64,000 nt of DNA from Ignavibacteriales bacterium. GTDB taxonomy: Bacteria > Bacteroidota > Ignavibacteria > Ignavibacteriales > Melioribacteraceae. The stretch is from NCBI GenBank assembly GCA_020635285.1, contig JACKAB010000007.1, positions 124,001 to 188,000 on the forward strand, given 5' to 3'. The position numbers and the translations under genes are program-made. Every line of letters starts with the position of its first letter. Position 1 is the first letter of the stretch. Shown here piece after piece: positions 27,404 through 36,315 of this stretch. Below the pieces are notes generated by a model. The model did not search any database. It was not told the origin of the DNA and saw only the letters and a program-made list of their open reading frames with translations.

Positions 27404-28849
27404 TTATTCAAAAAGGTCTGGTTCTTTATCTTTTAATCTTTGTATTCTATTATTTAATGCTCTTCTTGTAATTCCCAATAACTGAGCCGCAATTGTCTGG
27501 TTATTGTCTGATCTTTTTAATGCTTCCCTAATCATTAAAATTTCCGCAGTCTTAAATGTTGGAAATTGAGATGTAAAAATAATTGATTCGGAAAAGTTAT
27601 CCGGAATTTCACTTTGTGAAGAATTGTTTTTAATTTCATCTTCAGTACCAATTGTTTTCTTTCTAATATTTTCAATTGATAAAACTCCTGAAGTGTGCCG
27701 ACTTACTGCATCAAAAATAATCCCTTCAAGTTCTCTAACATTACCAGGGAATGAGTAGTTTGATAAAATAGTGTATAGTTCCTTTGGCGATGCAGGTCTT
27801 TTTTTATTTAATTCTTCCGAAGCGGTATTTAAAAAATGACTTATTAAAATTGGAATATCTTCTTTTCTTTCTTTTAATGGTGGAATATGAACGTGGTGAG
27901 CTTTCAATCTATAATAAAGATCTTTTCTAAATGAATCATCGTCTTTCATTTTATCTAAATTTTTATGTGTTGCAACTATTACACGCGCATCGGAAAGTTT
28001 TGCAACATCAGATCCAAGCGGGTAATATTTTCCATCTTGAAGTAAACGTAATAATTTTACTTGAGATTCAATACTTAAATCGCCAATTTCATCAAGAAAT
28101 AATGTTCCATTTTCAGCGTGTTCAATTAATCCTTTTCGTTCCTTTTCTGCTCCGGTATAAGCTCCTTTTTTATGCCCAAATAATGTATCAGAAAATAAAT
28201 TATCATCAACTCCAGCAACGTTTACCGGCACTAATTCACCGACTCTTCCGCTAATTTTATGGATTGCCGTTGCAATTAATTCTTTACCAACACCCGTTTC
28301 ACCGGTTACCAGAATTGGTAAATTAGTTTTTGCAATTGCTTCAATGTATTTAAATATGGAACGCATTTTAGTGCTGTTTGTAATTATATCGGAAAATACT
28401 TCAGGATGCTCAAGCTTATCTTTAAAAAGAGTTTCTTTTAGTCTGATATTTTCATTCCAGACACTTGCAAAATAAAGACCCCTTTTAATTGATGAAATGA
28501 GGCGTTCATCATCTACCGGTTTTACAAGATAATCAAACGCTCCAAGTTTCATACACTCAACTGCATTCTCAACATCATTAATGGCAGTTATCATTATTAC
28601 CGGCATGTCTGGAAAGTTCTCAATTATTTTCGGAAGCAATTCTTTACCAGAAATATTGGGCATATTTATGTCAAGCGCCACTAAAGAATATTCTTTATTC
28701 TTCAATAGTGAAAGTACTTTTGAGCTATCGCTGCAAGTTTCAACATTTGTTAATCTATTAGAATTTAAAATCAATTCTGCTGTTGATACAAAATGCTGCT
28801 CGTCATCTACCAATAAAATTGGTTTTGTAGGATTCAAAGAAATAGTCAT
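27404..28849 (-). CDS. Sigma-54-dependent response regulator (NtrC family)
   Basis: 481 aa. REC domain at residues 8-125 (LLVDDEQHF acid pocket, phosphoacceptor Asp in LVALDINMP, K in DYLVKPVDD). AAA+ domain at about 150-385: Walker A GETGVGKELIATAIH, the sigma-54 contact loop as GAYTGA, Walker B GTLFLDEIGDL, and the PGNVRELEG sensor II. The C-terminal Fis-type HTH is near 440-475 (NNQTIAAQLLGITRRALNNR). It activates sigma-54 promoters after phosphorylation. The start follows the histidine kinase stop by 8 bases, so kinase and regulator form one operon and one two-component system. Confidence 0.93.
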   Translation of the reverse strand: MTISLNPTKPILLVDDEQHFVSTAELILNSNRLTNVETCSDSSKVLSLLKNKEYSLVALDINMPNISGKELLPKIIENFPDMPVIMITAINDVENAVECMKLGAFDYLVKPVDDERLISSIKRGLYFASVWNENIRLKETLFKDKLEHPEVFSDIITNSTKMRSIFKYIEAIAKTNLPILVTGETGVGKELIATAIHKISGRVGELVPVNVAGVDDNLFSDTLFGHKKGAYTGAEKERKGLIEHAENGTLFLDEIGDLSIESQVKLLRLLQDGKYYPLGSDVAKLSDARVIVATHKNLDKMKDDDSFRKDLYYRLKAHHVHIPPLKERKEDIPILISHFLNTASEELNKKRPASPKELYTILSNYSFPGNVRELEGIIFDAVSRHTSGVLSIENIRKKTIGTEDEIKNNSSQSEIPDNFSESIIFTSQFPTFKTAEILMIREALKRSDNNQTIAAQLLGITRRALNNRIQRLKDKEPDLFE

Positions 28850-28857
28850 AACTTACC

Positions 28858-30042
28858 TCATTCATCATCTAATTTTATTGGCAAATAAATTTTAGCTGTT
28901 GTTCCTTTACCCTTTTCACTTTCAATTTTAAATTCGCCGTCATGATTTTTAACAATATTATAAGAAATTGATAAACCTAAACCTGTTCCGCCCTTATCGC
29001 GCTTGGTTGTGTAGAAAGGATCAAAAATATGTTTTAATTCTTTTTCATCAATTCCTTCACCTTCATCAGTAATCTCTATTATAGCATATTTTTTTTCTTC
29101 GTAAACTTTTATACAAATTTTTTCATCCTTATTGCGTAAAGATTGGCACGCATTATTAATTAAGTTAATCACCACTTGTTCTAAACGATTAGCGTTTCCA
29201 AAAACTAAAGGAAATCCATCTGAGTATTTGACTGAAAAATTATTTGTAGAATTATGTATAAAGTTATTTGTAATATTAACTGAAAGTTCAACAACTTCGT
29301 TTAAGCTAATTTTTTTATACTGAATTTTTGGCTTTTTAGAATAGTTAGTCAGGTTATCAATAATTTTTTTTATACGTTCAGAACCTATCAATATTGCCTC
29401 ATATGAGTTATTGATTTTTTCTAAAAATTCTTTATAAGACATTCCTCCAATTACAAAATCTCCATTCTCCTTATAGTATTCATGTAGAATTGGTTTTGAA
29501 TCTTCCCACACCTTTGAAAGTAAATTAATATTTAATAAAATAAAATTATTCGGATTATTAATTTCATGAGCAATTCCAGAAACTAAAATTCCCAAAGACG
29601 CCATTTTATCGGCATGAATTAATTGTTCACCGTTTATTCTGTTTTGCTCTTCTGCATTTTTAAGATCAGTGATGTCATTAATAATTCCATCGTAAGAAAT
29701 TATGTTATTATTATCATCAAGGTTTAGCACTATGCTGTTTTTAACCCATCTTGTGGAACCGTCTCTGTGAATTATTCGATGTTCAATTGGTTTAACATAT
29801 TTTCCTTTTAAAGCTAATTCAGACTGATTTAATACCAATTTCCTATCATCTTCGTGAACCATATTATACCAAAGTTCCGGATCTTCTTGATAATCTGATG
29901 AATTATAGCCAGTAACAGAATAACACCCCGCACCGTGATTTGTTTCTACAACTTTTCCATCATCTATTTTTACGGTGTAAATATAATCGGTAAGATATTT
30001 AAGTAATCTTTTATTTCTTTCTTTTTTGTATTCGGTTTTAAT
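28858..30042 (-). CDS. PAS-domain histidine kinase, partner of the NtrC-type regulator
   Basis: The first ATG is at 29862, but the frame is open upstream to 30054 and codes for the first half of a PAS domain (YLTDYIYTVKIDDGKVVETN, then CYSVTGYNSSDYQEDPELWY). There is no ATG, GTG or TTG there. An ATT at 30042 has AAAGGA exactly 8 nt before it, so I propose that start, or an ATG damaged by an error. The PAS/PAC domain continues to RWVKNSIVLNLDDNNNIISY, followed by HisKA with H in VSGIAHEINNPNNFILLNI and HATPase_c (VINLINNACQSL, DEGEGI, GGTGLGLSISYNIV). No membrane helix: a cytosolic kinase. Confidence 0.85.
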   Translation of the reverse strand: MKTEYKKERNKRLLKYLTDYIYTVKIDDGKVVETNHGAGCYSVTGYNSSDYQEDPELWYNMVHEDDRKLVLNQSELALKGKYVKPIEHRIIHRDGSTRWVKNSIVLNLDDNNNIISYDGIINDITDLKNAEEQNRINGEQLIHADKMASLGILVSGIAHEINNPNNFILLNINLLSKVWEDSKPILHEYYKENGDFVIGGMSYKEFLEKINNSYEAILIGSERIKKIIDNLTNYSKKPKIQYKKISLNEVVELSVNITNNFIHNSTNNFSVKYSDGFPLVFGNANRLEQVVINLINNACQSLRNKDEKICIKVYEEKKYAIIEITDEGEGIDEKELKHIFDPFYTTKRDKGGTGLGLSISYNIVKNHDGEFKIESEKGKGTTAKIYLPIKLDDE

Positions 30043-30201
30043 TTTTAATATCCTTTAAATTACTTTAATAATGTTTGCAAAGTTAAAGAATTTTATACGA
30101 TTTTATTTTAAGATAAATTAATCTCAAACAAATGGACTTCACATTAGGGCTATTTATTTTTAAGTTTACCTATCAAAATTAAATTTTTATTGGAGGGATT
30201 T

Positions 30202-30699
30202 ATGCACGAAAAAAGTATTGAATTATTGAACAAAGCTATTGCCGACGAACTTCACGCAATCCATCAGTATATGTATTTTCATTTTATTTGTGATGACCAA
30301 GGTTATGATTTGCTAGCTGGTTTATTTAAAAAAACCGCAATTGAGGAAATGATGCACGTTGAAAGATGCGCCGAAAGAATTCTTTTCTTAAAAGGTGAAG
30401 TTGAAATGAAAGTTGCGGCAGAAGTTGAAAAAATCCACGTAGTAAAAGACATGCTAAAAAAAGCTGCAAAAATGGAAGAAGATAGCGCAAAAGAATATAA
30501 CATTTGGGCAAATGAATGCTCAAAAAATGCTGATGCAGTTTCTAAGCAAATTTTTGAAGGTTTAGTAACCGAAGAAGAAACTCACTTTGATCAATATGAT
30601 ACTGAAATGGAAAACTTAGAAAAGTTTGGAGATAATTATCTAGCTCTTCAATCTATTGAAAGAAGTAAAGGCAGACAAGGCGGAGCACCCGCCCACTAG
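30202..30699 (+). CDS. bfr: Bacterioferritin-like iron storage protein
   Basis: The ATG at 30202 follows a strong GGAGGG at 30192-30197 (a TTG at 30190 is not needed). The 165-aa protein is a ferritin four-helix bundle: ELLNKAIADELHAIHQYMYF (ferroxidase Glu), IEEMMHVERCAERILFLKGE (the E-x-x-H pair), AKEYNIWANECSKNADAV, and FEGLVTEEETHFDQYDTEME with E and E-x-x-H again. That gives all six di-iron ligands. A haem-ligand Met at the two-fold axis is not obvious, so it could be a non-haem variant. It oxidises and stores iron in 24-mer cages. Confidence 0.87.
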   Translation: MHEKSIELLNKAIADELHAIHQYMYFHFICDDQGYDLLAGLFKKTAIEEMMHVERCAERILFLKGEVEMKVAAEVEKIHVVKDMLKKAAKMEEDSAKEYNIWANECSKNADAVSKQIFEGLVTEEETHFDQYDTEMENLEKFGDNYLALQSIERSKGRQGGAPAH

Positions 30700-30722
30700 G
30701 ATATTTGCATTAAATGATTTCG

Positions 30723-30742
30723 AGGGAATCTATTGATTCCTT
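30723..30742 (+). terminator. Possible terminator after bacterioferritin gene
   Basis: A hairpin AGGGAATC / GATTCCTT with a TATT loop (one G-T pair) lies 24 bases after the stop codon. There is no T-tract, so support is modest. Confidence 0.4.
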
Positions 30743-30856
30743 CGGAATTCATCTTAAATAAAGTTTAATGAGATATTTATTTTCCTTAATTTACAGTTAG
30801 TTAAAAAAATATTCGAAGCTTCCGATAATACAATTATTTTATTAATCTAAATTGCT

Positions 30857-32421
30857 ATGAGAAAGGAATTAAAAAAAACAGAAACCGAGAATGCCGAACT
30901 AATAAGAAAACTTTTTGAACAAGAGCAAGAGATAAAATTCTTATCTAAATCCGTAAAAAAGTATAAAAGTCTTTTTGATATTTCAAGTAATGCAATATTC
31001 ATTATTGACATTAACGGAACTATTTTAGAAACTAATAATACTGCATGCAAGAAGTATGGATATACCCACAGTGAATACCAAAATTTAAATTTCTTTGAAC
31101 TAATCCCAAATCCATTTAGAAATAATATTAAAAAAAATCTCGAACAAATAATTTTTAAAAAAAATATCACAATCGAGACACCTCAAATTCCGAAAAAAGG
31201 GAAAGAATTTTCTGTTGAACTAGATTTAAAAGCGTTTAACAATGAGGGCAAAAAAACAGTTTTAGTAACTGCAAAAGATGTCTATAGCAATAAAACTTAC
31301 ATTGAACAACTGGAGAATGAAAGGGAATTATTTCAAGCTTTAATGGATAATATTCCTGATAGAATATATTTTAAGGACATAAACTCAAAATTCACCATGA
31401 TAGATAAAGCCCATGCCGTGGGTTTTAATTTGAAAAGCCCCTCTGAAGCAATTGGGAAATGCGATCATGATTTTTTTGATAAGAAACATGCCGATCAAGC
31501 ACTAAAAGATGAAAGAAAAATAATTAAAACAAAAAAAGGAATTATTTCAAAATTTGAGCGAGAAAAAATCCAATTATCTGGCAACCAATATGAATGGGTT
31601 CATTCAACTAAGGTTCCAATAATAAACAAAAGTGGAGAAGTAACCGGAATAGTTGGTATAACAAGAAGTGCATCAGATTTAAAAAATGCAGAAAATAAAA
31701 TTTTAAAATATGCAAAAGAGTTACAATACCTAAATGCTACGAAAGATAAATTTTTTTCTATACTAGCTCATGATTTAAAAAATCCATTTTTCTCCCTCTT
31801 GGGTTTTGCTGAATTATTATCAAATAACTTTGATGAACTAACCGACGAAGAAAAAAAAAAGAGTATATTTCAAATATAATTAAGATATCAAAAATTCTTA
31901 TCAGCTTTTAGAAAGCCTTTTAAAGTGGGCTGCAACTCAAACTGGAAGAATAGAATACTGTCCCCAAAAGTTAGATTTAAAAATTTTATTAGATAATAGC
32001 ACGGAATTTTTTACACCCATTGCGCAAAAGAAAAAAAATTAACATTGAAAATAATATTAAAAGCGCTGCCATGGTGTATGCAGATCCAGATATGATGAGA
32101 ACTATAATTAGAAATTTATTAACCAATGCAATTAAGTTTACTAAAAATGATGGAGTTATTAAGCTTGATGCAATTGAGGAAAGTAGAAATTATAAAATAA
32201 TTGTAAGCGATTGTGGAATGGGTATGGACACTCAAACAATAAAAAATCTATTTAGAATAGATACAGCCCATAAATCCATTGGGACCTCTAATGAAATTGG
32301 TACCGGCTTGGGACTAATTATTTGTAAAGAATTTGTTGAAAAAAATGGAGGTCATATTAACGTAACTAGTAAATTAGGGAAAGGCAGCAAATTTTCTTTT
32401 ACAGTACCAAAATTCAGTTGA
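30857..32421 (+). CDS. Double-PAS histidine kinase, three frame changes
   Basis: The first frame (to 31879) holds a coiled start, PAS1 (ISSNAIFIIDINGTILETNN), PAS2 (LMDNIPDRIYFKDINSKFTM) and the HisKA box FFSILAHDLKNPFFSLLGFA. Changes of frame near 31860 (A10 run), 31892 and 32035 (A8 run) join EYISNIIKISK, then YQLLESLLKWAATQTGRIEY, then the HATPase (IRNLLTNAIKFT, DCGMGM, NEIGTGLGLIICKEF) to the stop at 32421. Two of the three sites are long A runs. The complete protein, about 520 aa, is cytosolic and resembles the C-terminal half of the TPR kinase at 23.6 kb. Confidence 0.8.
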
Positions 32422-32537
32422 TCTCTCCGCAAACCAAATTGTTTATATAAAACAATTCCTCTAAAATTTTTATTTACTATTACTATTTCAAATTTATAAG
32501 TTAATGGAGTTTAATTTAACATAAACTAATTAATTTT

Positions 32538-32963
32538 ATGAATCAGAAGTTAAATAAAATTTACTTTCACGCCTTTTTTATTTGGTTATTGTTTGCTGTC
32601 ATTACAGTTTTCTTTGGAGCGTTCAGAGAAATAGTTTTTATTCCACTAACGGGTTTAAATGGAAATCTTGCACGAGCACTACTTTTGCCGCTAGCATTCT
32701 TTTACATTTTTGGAATTACTTATCTATTCTTGAAAAAAACTAAAGCTGCTTATAATTCAATAGATTCAATTAAAATTGGAATCCTTTGGCTTGTTTTAAC
32801 AATTCTTTTTGAGTTTAGTTTTGGTGGATTAGTAATGGGGCATAGTTTGGATAAACTTTTGGCTGATTACAATTTGTTAGAAGGAAAAACTTGGGGATTA
32901 TTTTTAATTTGTATTTTAATTGCGCCTTATCTTGTGAATAAATATATGATTAAGAAAAAATAA
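32538..32963 (+). CDS. Hypothetical four-helix membrane protein
   Basis: 141 aa with four predicted membrane helices (AFFIWLLFAVITVFFGAF, LARALLLPLAFFYIFGITYL, IKIGILWLVLTILFEFSFGG, WGLFLICILIAPYLV). The polar N-terminus and a KYMIKKK end put both termini on the cytosolic side. The FEFSFGGLVMGHS segment could be a conserved functional loop. No family assigned. It has its own leader and is followed by a terminator shared with the convergent pgi gene. Confidence 0.65.
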   Translation: MNQKLNKIYFHAFFIWLLFAVITVFFGAFREIVFIPLTGLNGNLARALLLPLAFFYIFGITYLFLKKTKAAYNSIDSIKIGILWLVLTILFEFSFGGLVMGHSLDKLLADYNLLEGKTWGLFLICILIAPYLVNKYMIKKK

Positions 32964-32975
32964 TGTTATTCTTAT

Positions 32976-33008
32976 GATCCTAATCTGTTTTAATACCAGA
33001 TTAGGATC
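32976..33008. terminator. Shared hairpin between convergent genes
   Basis: A perfect 12-bp stem, GATCCTAATCTG / CAGATTAGGATC, with a 9-nt loop. An A-run follows on the right, so it reads as a terminator mainly for the minus-strand pgi gene approached from the right, and as a hairpin for the plus-strand gene. Confidence 0.7.
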
Positions 33009-33046
33009 AAACTAAAAAAAATCTAAATAAAAAATTCACCTCACAT

Positions 33047-34735
33047 TTAAACCAATGAAATTACCTTTTTAATATTTTTATCTGATTCACTTCCTAGATC
33101 AATTGTTAAAACCTTGCGTTTATTATTCAATAATGCTTGTCTATCACCCAAAAGTTGCGCGGTAATTAAAGTCCCAAATGTGAAATTAGATTCAATCATT
33201 CCGGGTTCATTCGGAATTTGCGCATCTATTTTATTTTCAGAACTAAATTGTAAAAATAAACCATTGCCCGCATCGCCTTTGTGCAATTGACCCGTGGAGT
33301 GTAAAAATCTTGGTCCATAACCAACCGTTACTGCAGATTTATACTTTTTCTGAATTTTCTTTCTTAAAGTTTGTAAAGCTTTTGACATTTTTTCTGTTGG
33401 CGTAACATAGGCTTGAATTGAAACATAGTTATACTTTTTCTGATTATCTAAATTTTTCAAAAATGCATTTACGGAATCGGCCAAAGTTTTTTCTTTACTT
33501 TTACTGTAAACCTTCATCCCGTTTTCTTCAATACTTGCTTTAATTTTAGGAAGTTTACCCTTTTCAAAATAGCTGTTCATCATAGCTTTGGCTTCAATTT
33601 TAGCGGATTCAACATTTGGCTGATCAAAAGGCTGAATTCCTAATACCCAACCAGAAACCGCTGTAGCAAATTCCCATCTAAAAAATTCAGCACCTAAATC
33701 ATATTCATTTTTAAGAATTATTTCAATTATTGGATGTCCGGCTTTTTTAAGTTTTTCAATCTTGGCAGAAAGTAAATTATCATTTTTAAAGTGAGTATAA
33801 ACAAATACTCTATCATTACTATAATAGTTTGGGTTTTCTAAACTTTCGTTTTCAACCGGAAGAATTCCAACTCCATTTTTGCCTGTGCTTTCTGCAATTA
33901 ATTGTTCTACCCAAGTTCCAAATGAAATTATTTTTTCTGAATATAAAAACGTGAGTTTGTCTCTTCCTAGTTTTGCAAGTTGACCAATAACAACTCCCAG
34001 CTCGCCGTTTATATTTTTTTTAGTTTTGCATTCTTCAGCAACTTTATTTGCATTGAATAATAATTTTTTTAAGTCAACACCTACAAGTGCAGCGGGAACA
34101 GACCCAAAAAAAGATAGCACCGAATAACGCCCGCCAATATTTGGATTGTTGATAAATATTTTTCTAAACTTAAATTCTTTTGCCATTTCTTCCAGTTTGC
34201 TTCCGGGATCTGTAATTGCAATAAAATGTTTTCCGGCAAAATCACCGATTTTTTCTTTGCAGTATGTAAAGAAATATTTGAAGAAAGATAAAGTTTCAAT
34301 TGTACCACCGGATTTTGTTGAAACTATGTAAAGTGTTTTTTTAGGATCCAATTTATTTGCATAATTTAAAACTGCTCCGGGATTTGTGCTATCCAAAACT
34401 TCTAAATCTAAAAAACCTTTTTTAACTCCGAATGATAAACGAAATACTTCGGGCGCCAAACTTGATCCGCCCATTCCTAATAACAATGCATGTGTAAATT
34501 TTGCAGATTTAATTTCTTTTTCAAAAGAGTCTATTTTATCTAAATGATCTAATGTTTCTTGAGGACTAATCAACCAATCGAGCCGATTTGTAATTTCAGT
34601 AGGTTTATCAGACCAAAGTGTAAAATCTTTATCATAAATTCTTTGAGAAACATTTTCATCTTCAAATTTTGAAAATACTTTTTCAATTTCCTCTTTATAA
34701 TTACCAAGTGATATTTTGATATTTTTTGTGTCCAT
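33047..34735 (-). CDS. pgi: Glucose-6-phosphate isomerase (talPgi-type)
   Basis: The 562-aa protein interconverts glucose 6-phosphate and fructose 6-phosphate. It matches the Pgi half of the bifunctional transaldolase/Pgi proteins: LLGMGGSSLAPEVFRLSFG (sugar phosphate site), YIVSTKSGGTIETLSFFKYF (phosphate-binding loop), SVLSFFGSVPAALVGVD, WVEQLIAESTGKNGVGILPV and, near the C-terminus, GPRFLHSTGQLHKGDAGNG, which carries the conserved His region. No transaldolase part is present. It stands alone with an ATG after AAAAGGAAC. Confidence 0.9.
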   Translation of the reverse strand: MDTKNIKISLGNYKEEIEKVFSKFEDENVSQRIYDKDFTLWSDKPTEITNRLDWLISPQETLDHLDKIDSFEKEIKSAKFTHALLLGMGGSSLAPEVFRLSFGVKKGFLDLEVLDSTNPGAVLNYANKLDPKKTLYIVSTKSGGTIETLSFFKYFFTYCKEKIGDFAGKHFIAITDPGSKLEEMAKEFKFRKIFINNPNIGGRYSVLSFFGSVPAALVGVDLKKLLFNANKVAEECKTKKNINGELGVVIGQLAKLGRDKLTFLYSEKIISFGTWVEQLIAESTGKNGVGILPVENESLENPNYYSNDRVFVYTHFKNDNLLSAKIEKLKKAGHPIIEIILKNEYDLGAEFFRWEFATAVSGWVLGIQPFDQPNVESAKIEAKAMMNSYFEKGKLPKIKASIEENGMKVYSKSKEKTLADSVNAFLKNLDNQKKYNYVSIQAYVTPTEKMSKALQTLRKKIQKKYKSAVTVGYGPRFLHSTGQLHKGDAGNGLFLQFSSENKIDAQIPNEPGMIESNFTFGTLITAQLLGDRQALLNNKRKVLTIDLGSESDKNIKKVISLV

Positions 34736-35098
34736 TTTAGTTCCTTTTGTAAAAAATTATATAACTAAAAATATAAAAATTTGAACAAGTTTTTGAGTCT
34801 AATTTCTCAAGGTTCTGTCAATATTCTTCATTTGTTCCATTCTAATTTTATAAAATGAAATAATTCACAAAATTAAGACGAATCTCTGTCGCGATTTATA
34901 AAAATCTCATTTTTTCTATTGACTTCTCATAATATTTCCTAGTAATTCCACTTAATTTTTAAACTTTTTTGTCGATTGTATAATTATAATACATAAAATT
35001 GTATTAATTTGATAAATTGATTTTTAGTAATTCTACTTAAATTTATTAATGTTTTTCAATCATAAAAAAGCCTTTAATGAGGAAATTGTTTTTTCATA
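34736..35098. other. Intergenic region between divergent pgi and kinase operon
   Basis: This 363-base AT-rich stretch must hold promoters for pgi (-) and the kinase/regulator operon (+). I see no RNA structure, repeat or operator that I can name in it. Confidence 0.5.
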
Positions 35099-36298
35099 AT
35101 GACCGAAATACTAAATGAAAAATTAAATGAGATAATTTTGCTTGATAAGAGTGATTATTTTCATCTCCTTGCAGAATCTACTAGCGATATTGCGTTTATT
35201 TTAAACGATCAAGGCAATTTTGTGTACGGCAATAAGGTATTTCTAAATCAATTACATTACAAACAAGAAGAATTACAAGGAAAACACTTTTTTGAATTTA
35301 TTGAGGAAAATAGCAAGCCAAAGGTTTCTAATTCATTTCAAAAAATAATTAGTACAAAAACAGCTGTAAAATTTGAAACGGAAATTGTACCTAAAGTTGG
35401 AATTGAGCAGTTATATGAAATTACGCTGACTCCAATTTTTAATAATGACCAGCTTAATGCACTAGTTGGGGTTGGACCAAATTTAGGTAAAGTAAAATCA
35501 GAAAAAAATAAAATTGAAGAATTGCTTTCAAAACTTACGGAAGCAAATAGATTAAATGCTATTGAACGTGATAGAGCACAACAGAAAATTAGTGTATTAA
35601 ATGAATTAAATAATTTGAAAAATGAATTTATTTCGAATGTTTCTCACGAACTGCGAACTCCATTGGCATCAATAATTGGTTTTGCAGAAACTATTGCTGA
35701 AGATAAAAACCTGACGGTTGAAAAAGCTGCAGAATTTAACTCAGTGATTTTGGATGAAAGTAAAAGATTAGCCAGACTTATAAATGACGTTTTAGATTTT
35801 TCTGAGCTCGAGAGTGAGAAACAAAAATTAAACAAAAACTCGCTAAATATTATTGATATTATTAACGAAAGTAACAATGCAATTAAAAAAGAATGCGACA
35901 ATAAGAAAATTACTTTCACAGCAAAAATTCCACAATCAGAAATAATGATTTTTGCTGATGAAGAAAGAATTAAAAAGGTGATTTCATATATCCTTACAAA
36001 TGCAGTAAAATTTACGCAACCAAACGGAAGAATTACTGTAATTGCTCAAGAATTCTTAAAAGAAGTTGAAATTGTTATAAGTGATACAGGAGTTGGAATT
36101 CCAGAGCAAAACATTCCACTGTTGTTTGATAAATTTAGTAAAGTAAAAAGATTGGGACAAAATTTAACCGGCGCTGGATTTGGTTTAGTTACGGTTAAAC
36201 AAATAATAGATTTGCATAAGGGTCTAATTAGAGTAAAAAGCGAAGTGAATAAAGGCACAAGTTTTATAATTAGACTTCCCAAATATAGTTTTAATTAA
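35099..36298 (+). CDS. PAS-domain sensor histidine kinase
   Basis: 399 aa, soluble. PAS at residues 17-130 (LLAESTSDIAFILNDQGNFV, EIVPKVGIEQLYEITLTPIF), then a coiled coil. HisKA with H at about 185 (FISNVSHELRTPLASIIGFA). HATPase_c: ISYILTNAVKFTQ (N box), SDTGVGI (G1) and GAGFGLVTVKQIIDLHKGL (G2). It is 17 bases upstream of a sigma-54 activator, so the two form a system together with the REC-PP2C protein that follows. Confidence 0.9.
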   Translation: MTEILNEKLNEIILLDKSDYFHLLAESTSDIAFILNDQGNFVYGNKVFLNQLHYKQEELQGKHFFEFIEENSKPKVSNSFQKIISTKTAVKFETEIVPKVGIEQLYEITLTPIFNNDQLNALVGVGPNLGKVKSEKNKIEELLSKLTEANRLNAIERDRAQQKISVLNELNNLKNEFISNVSHELRTPLASIIGFAETIAEDKNLTVEKAAEFNSVILDESKRLARLINDVLDFSELESEKQKLNKNSLNIIDIINESNNAIKKECDNKKITFTAKIPQSEIMIFADEERIKKVISYILTNAVKFTQPNGRITVIAQEFLKEVEIVISDTGVGIPEQNIPLLFDKFSKVKRLGQNLTGAGFGLVTVKQIIDLHKGLIRVKSEVNKGTSFIIRLPKYSFN

Positions 36299-36315
36299 AA
36301 CTGACGGAGTTAAAA

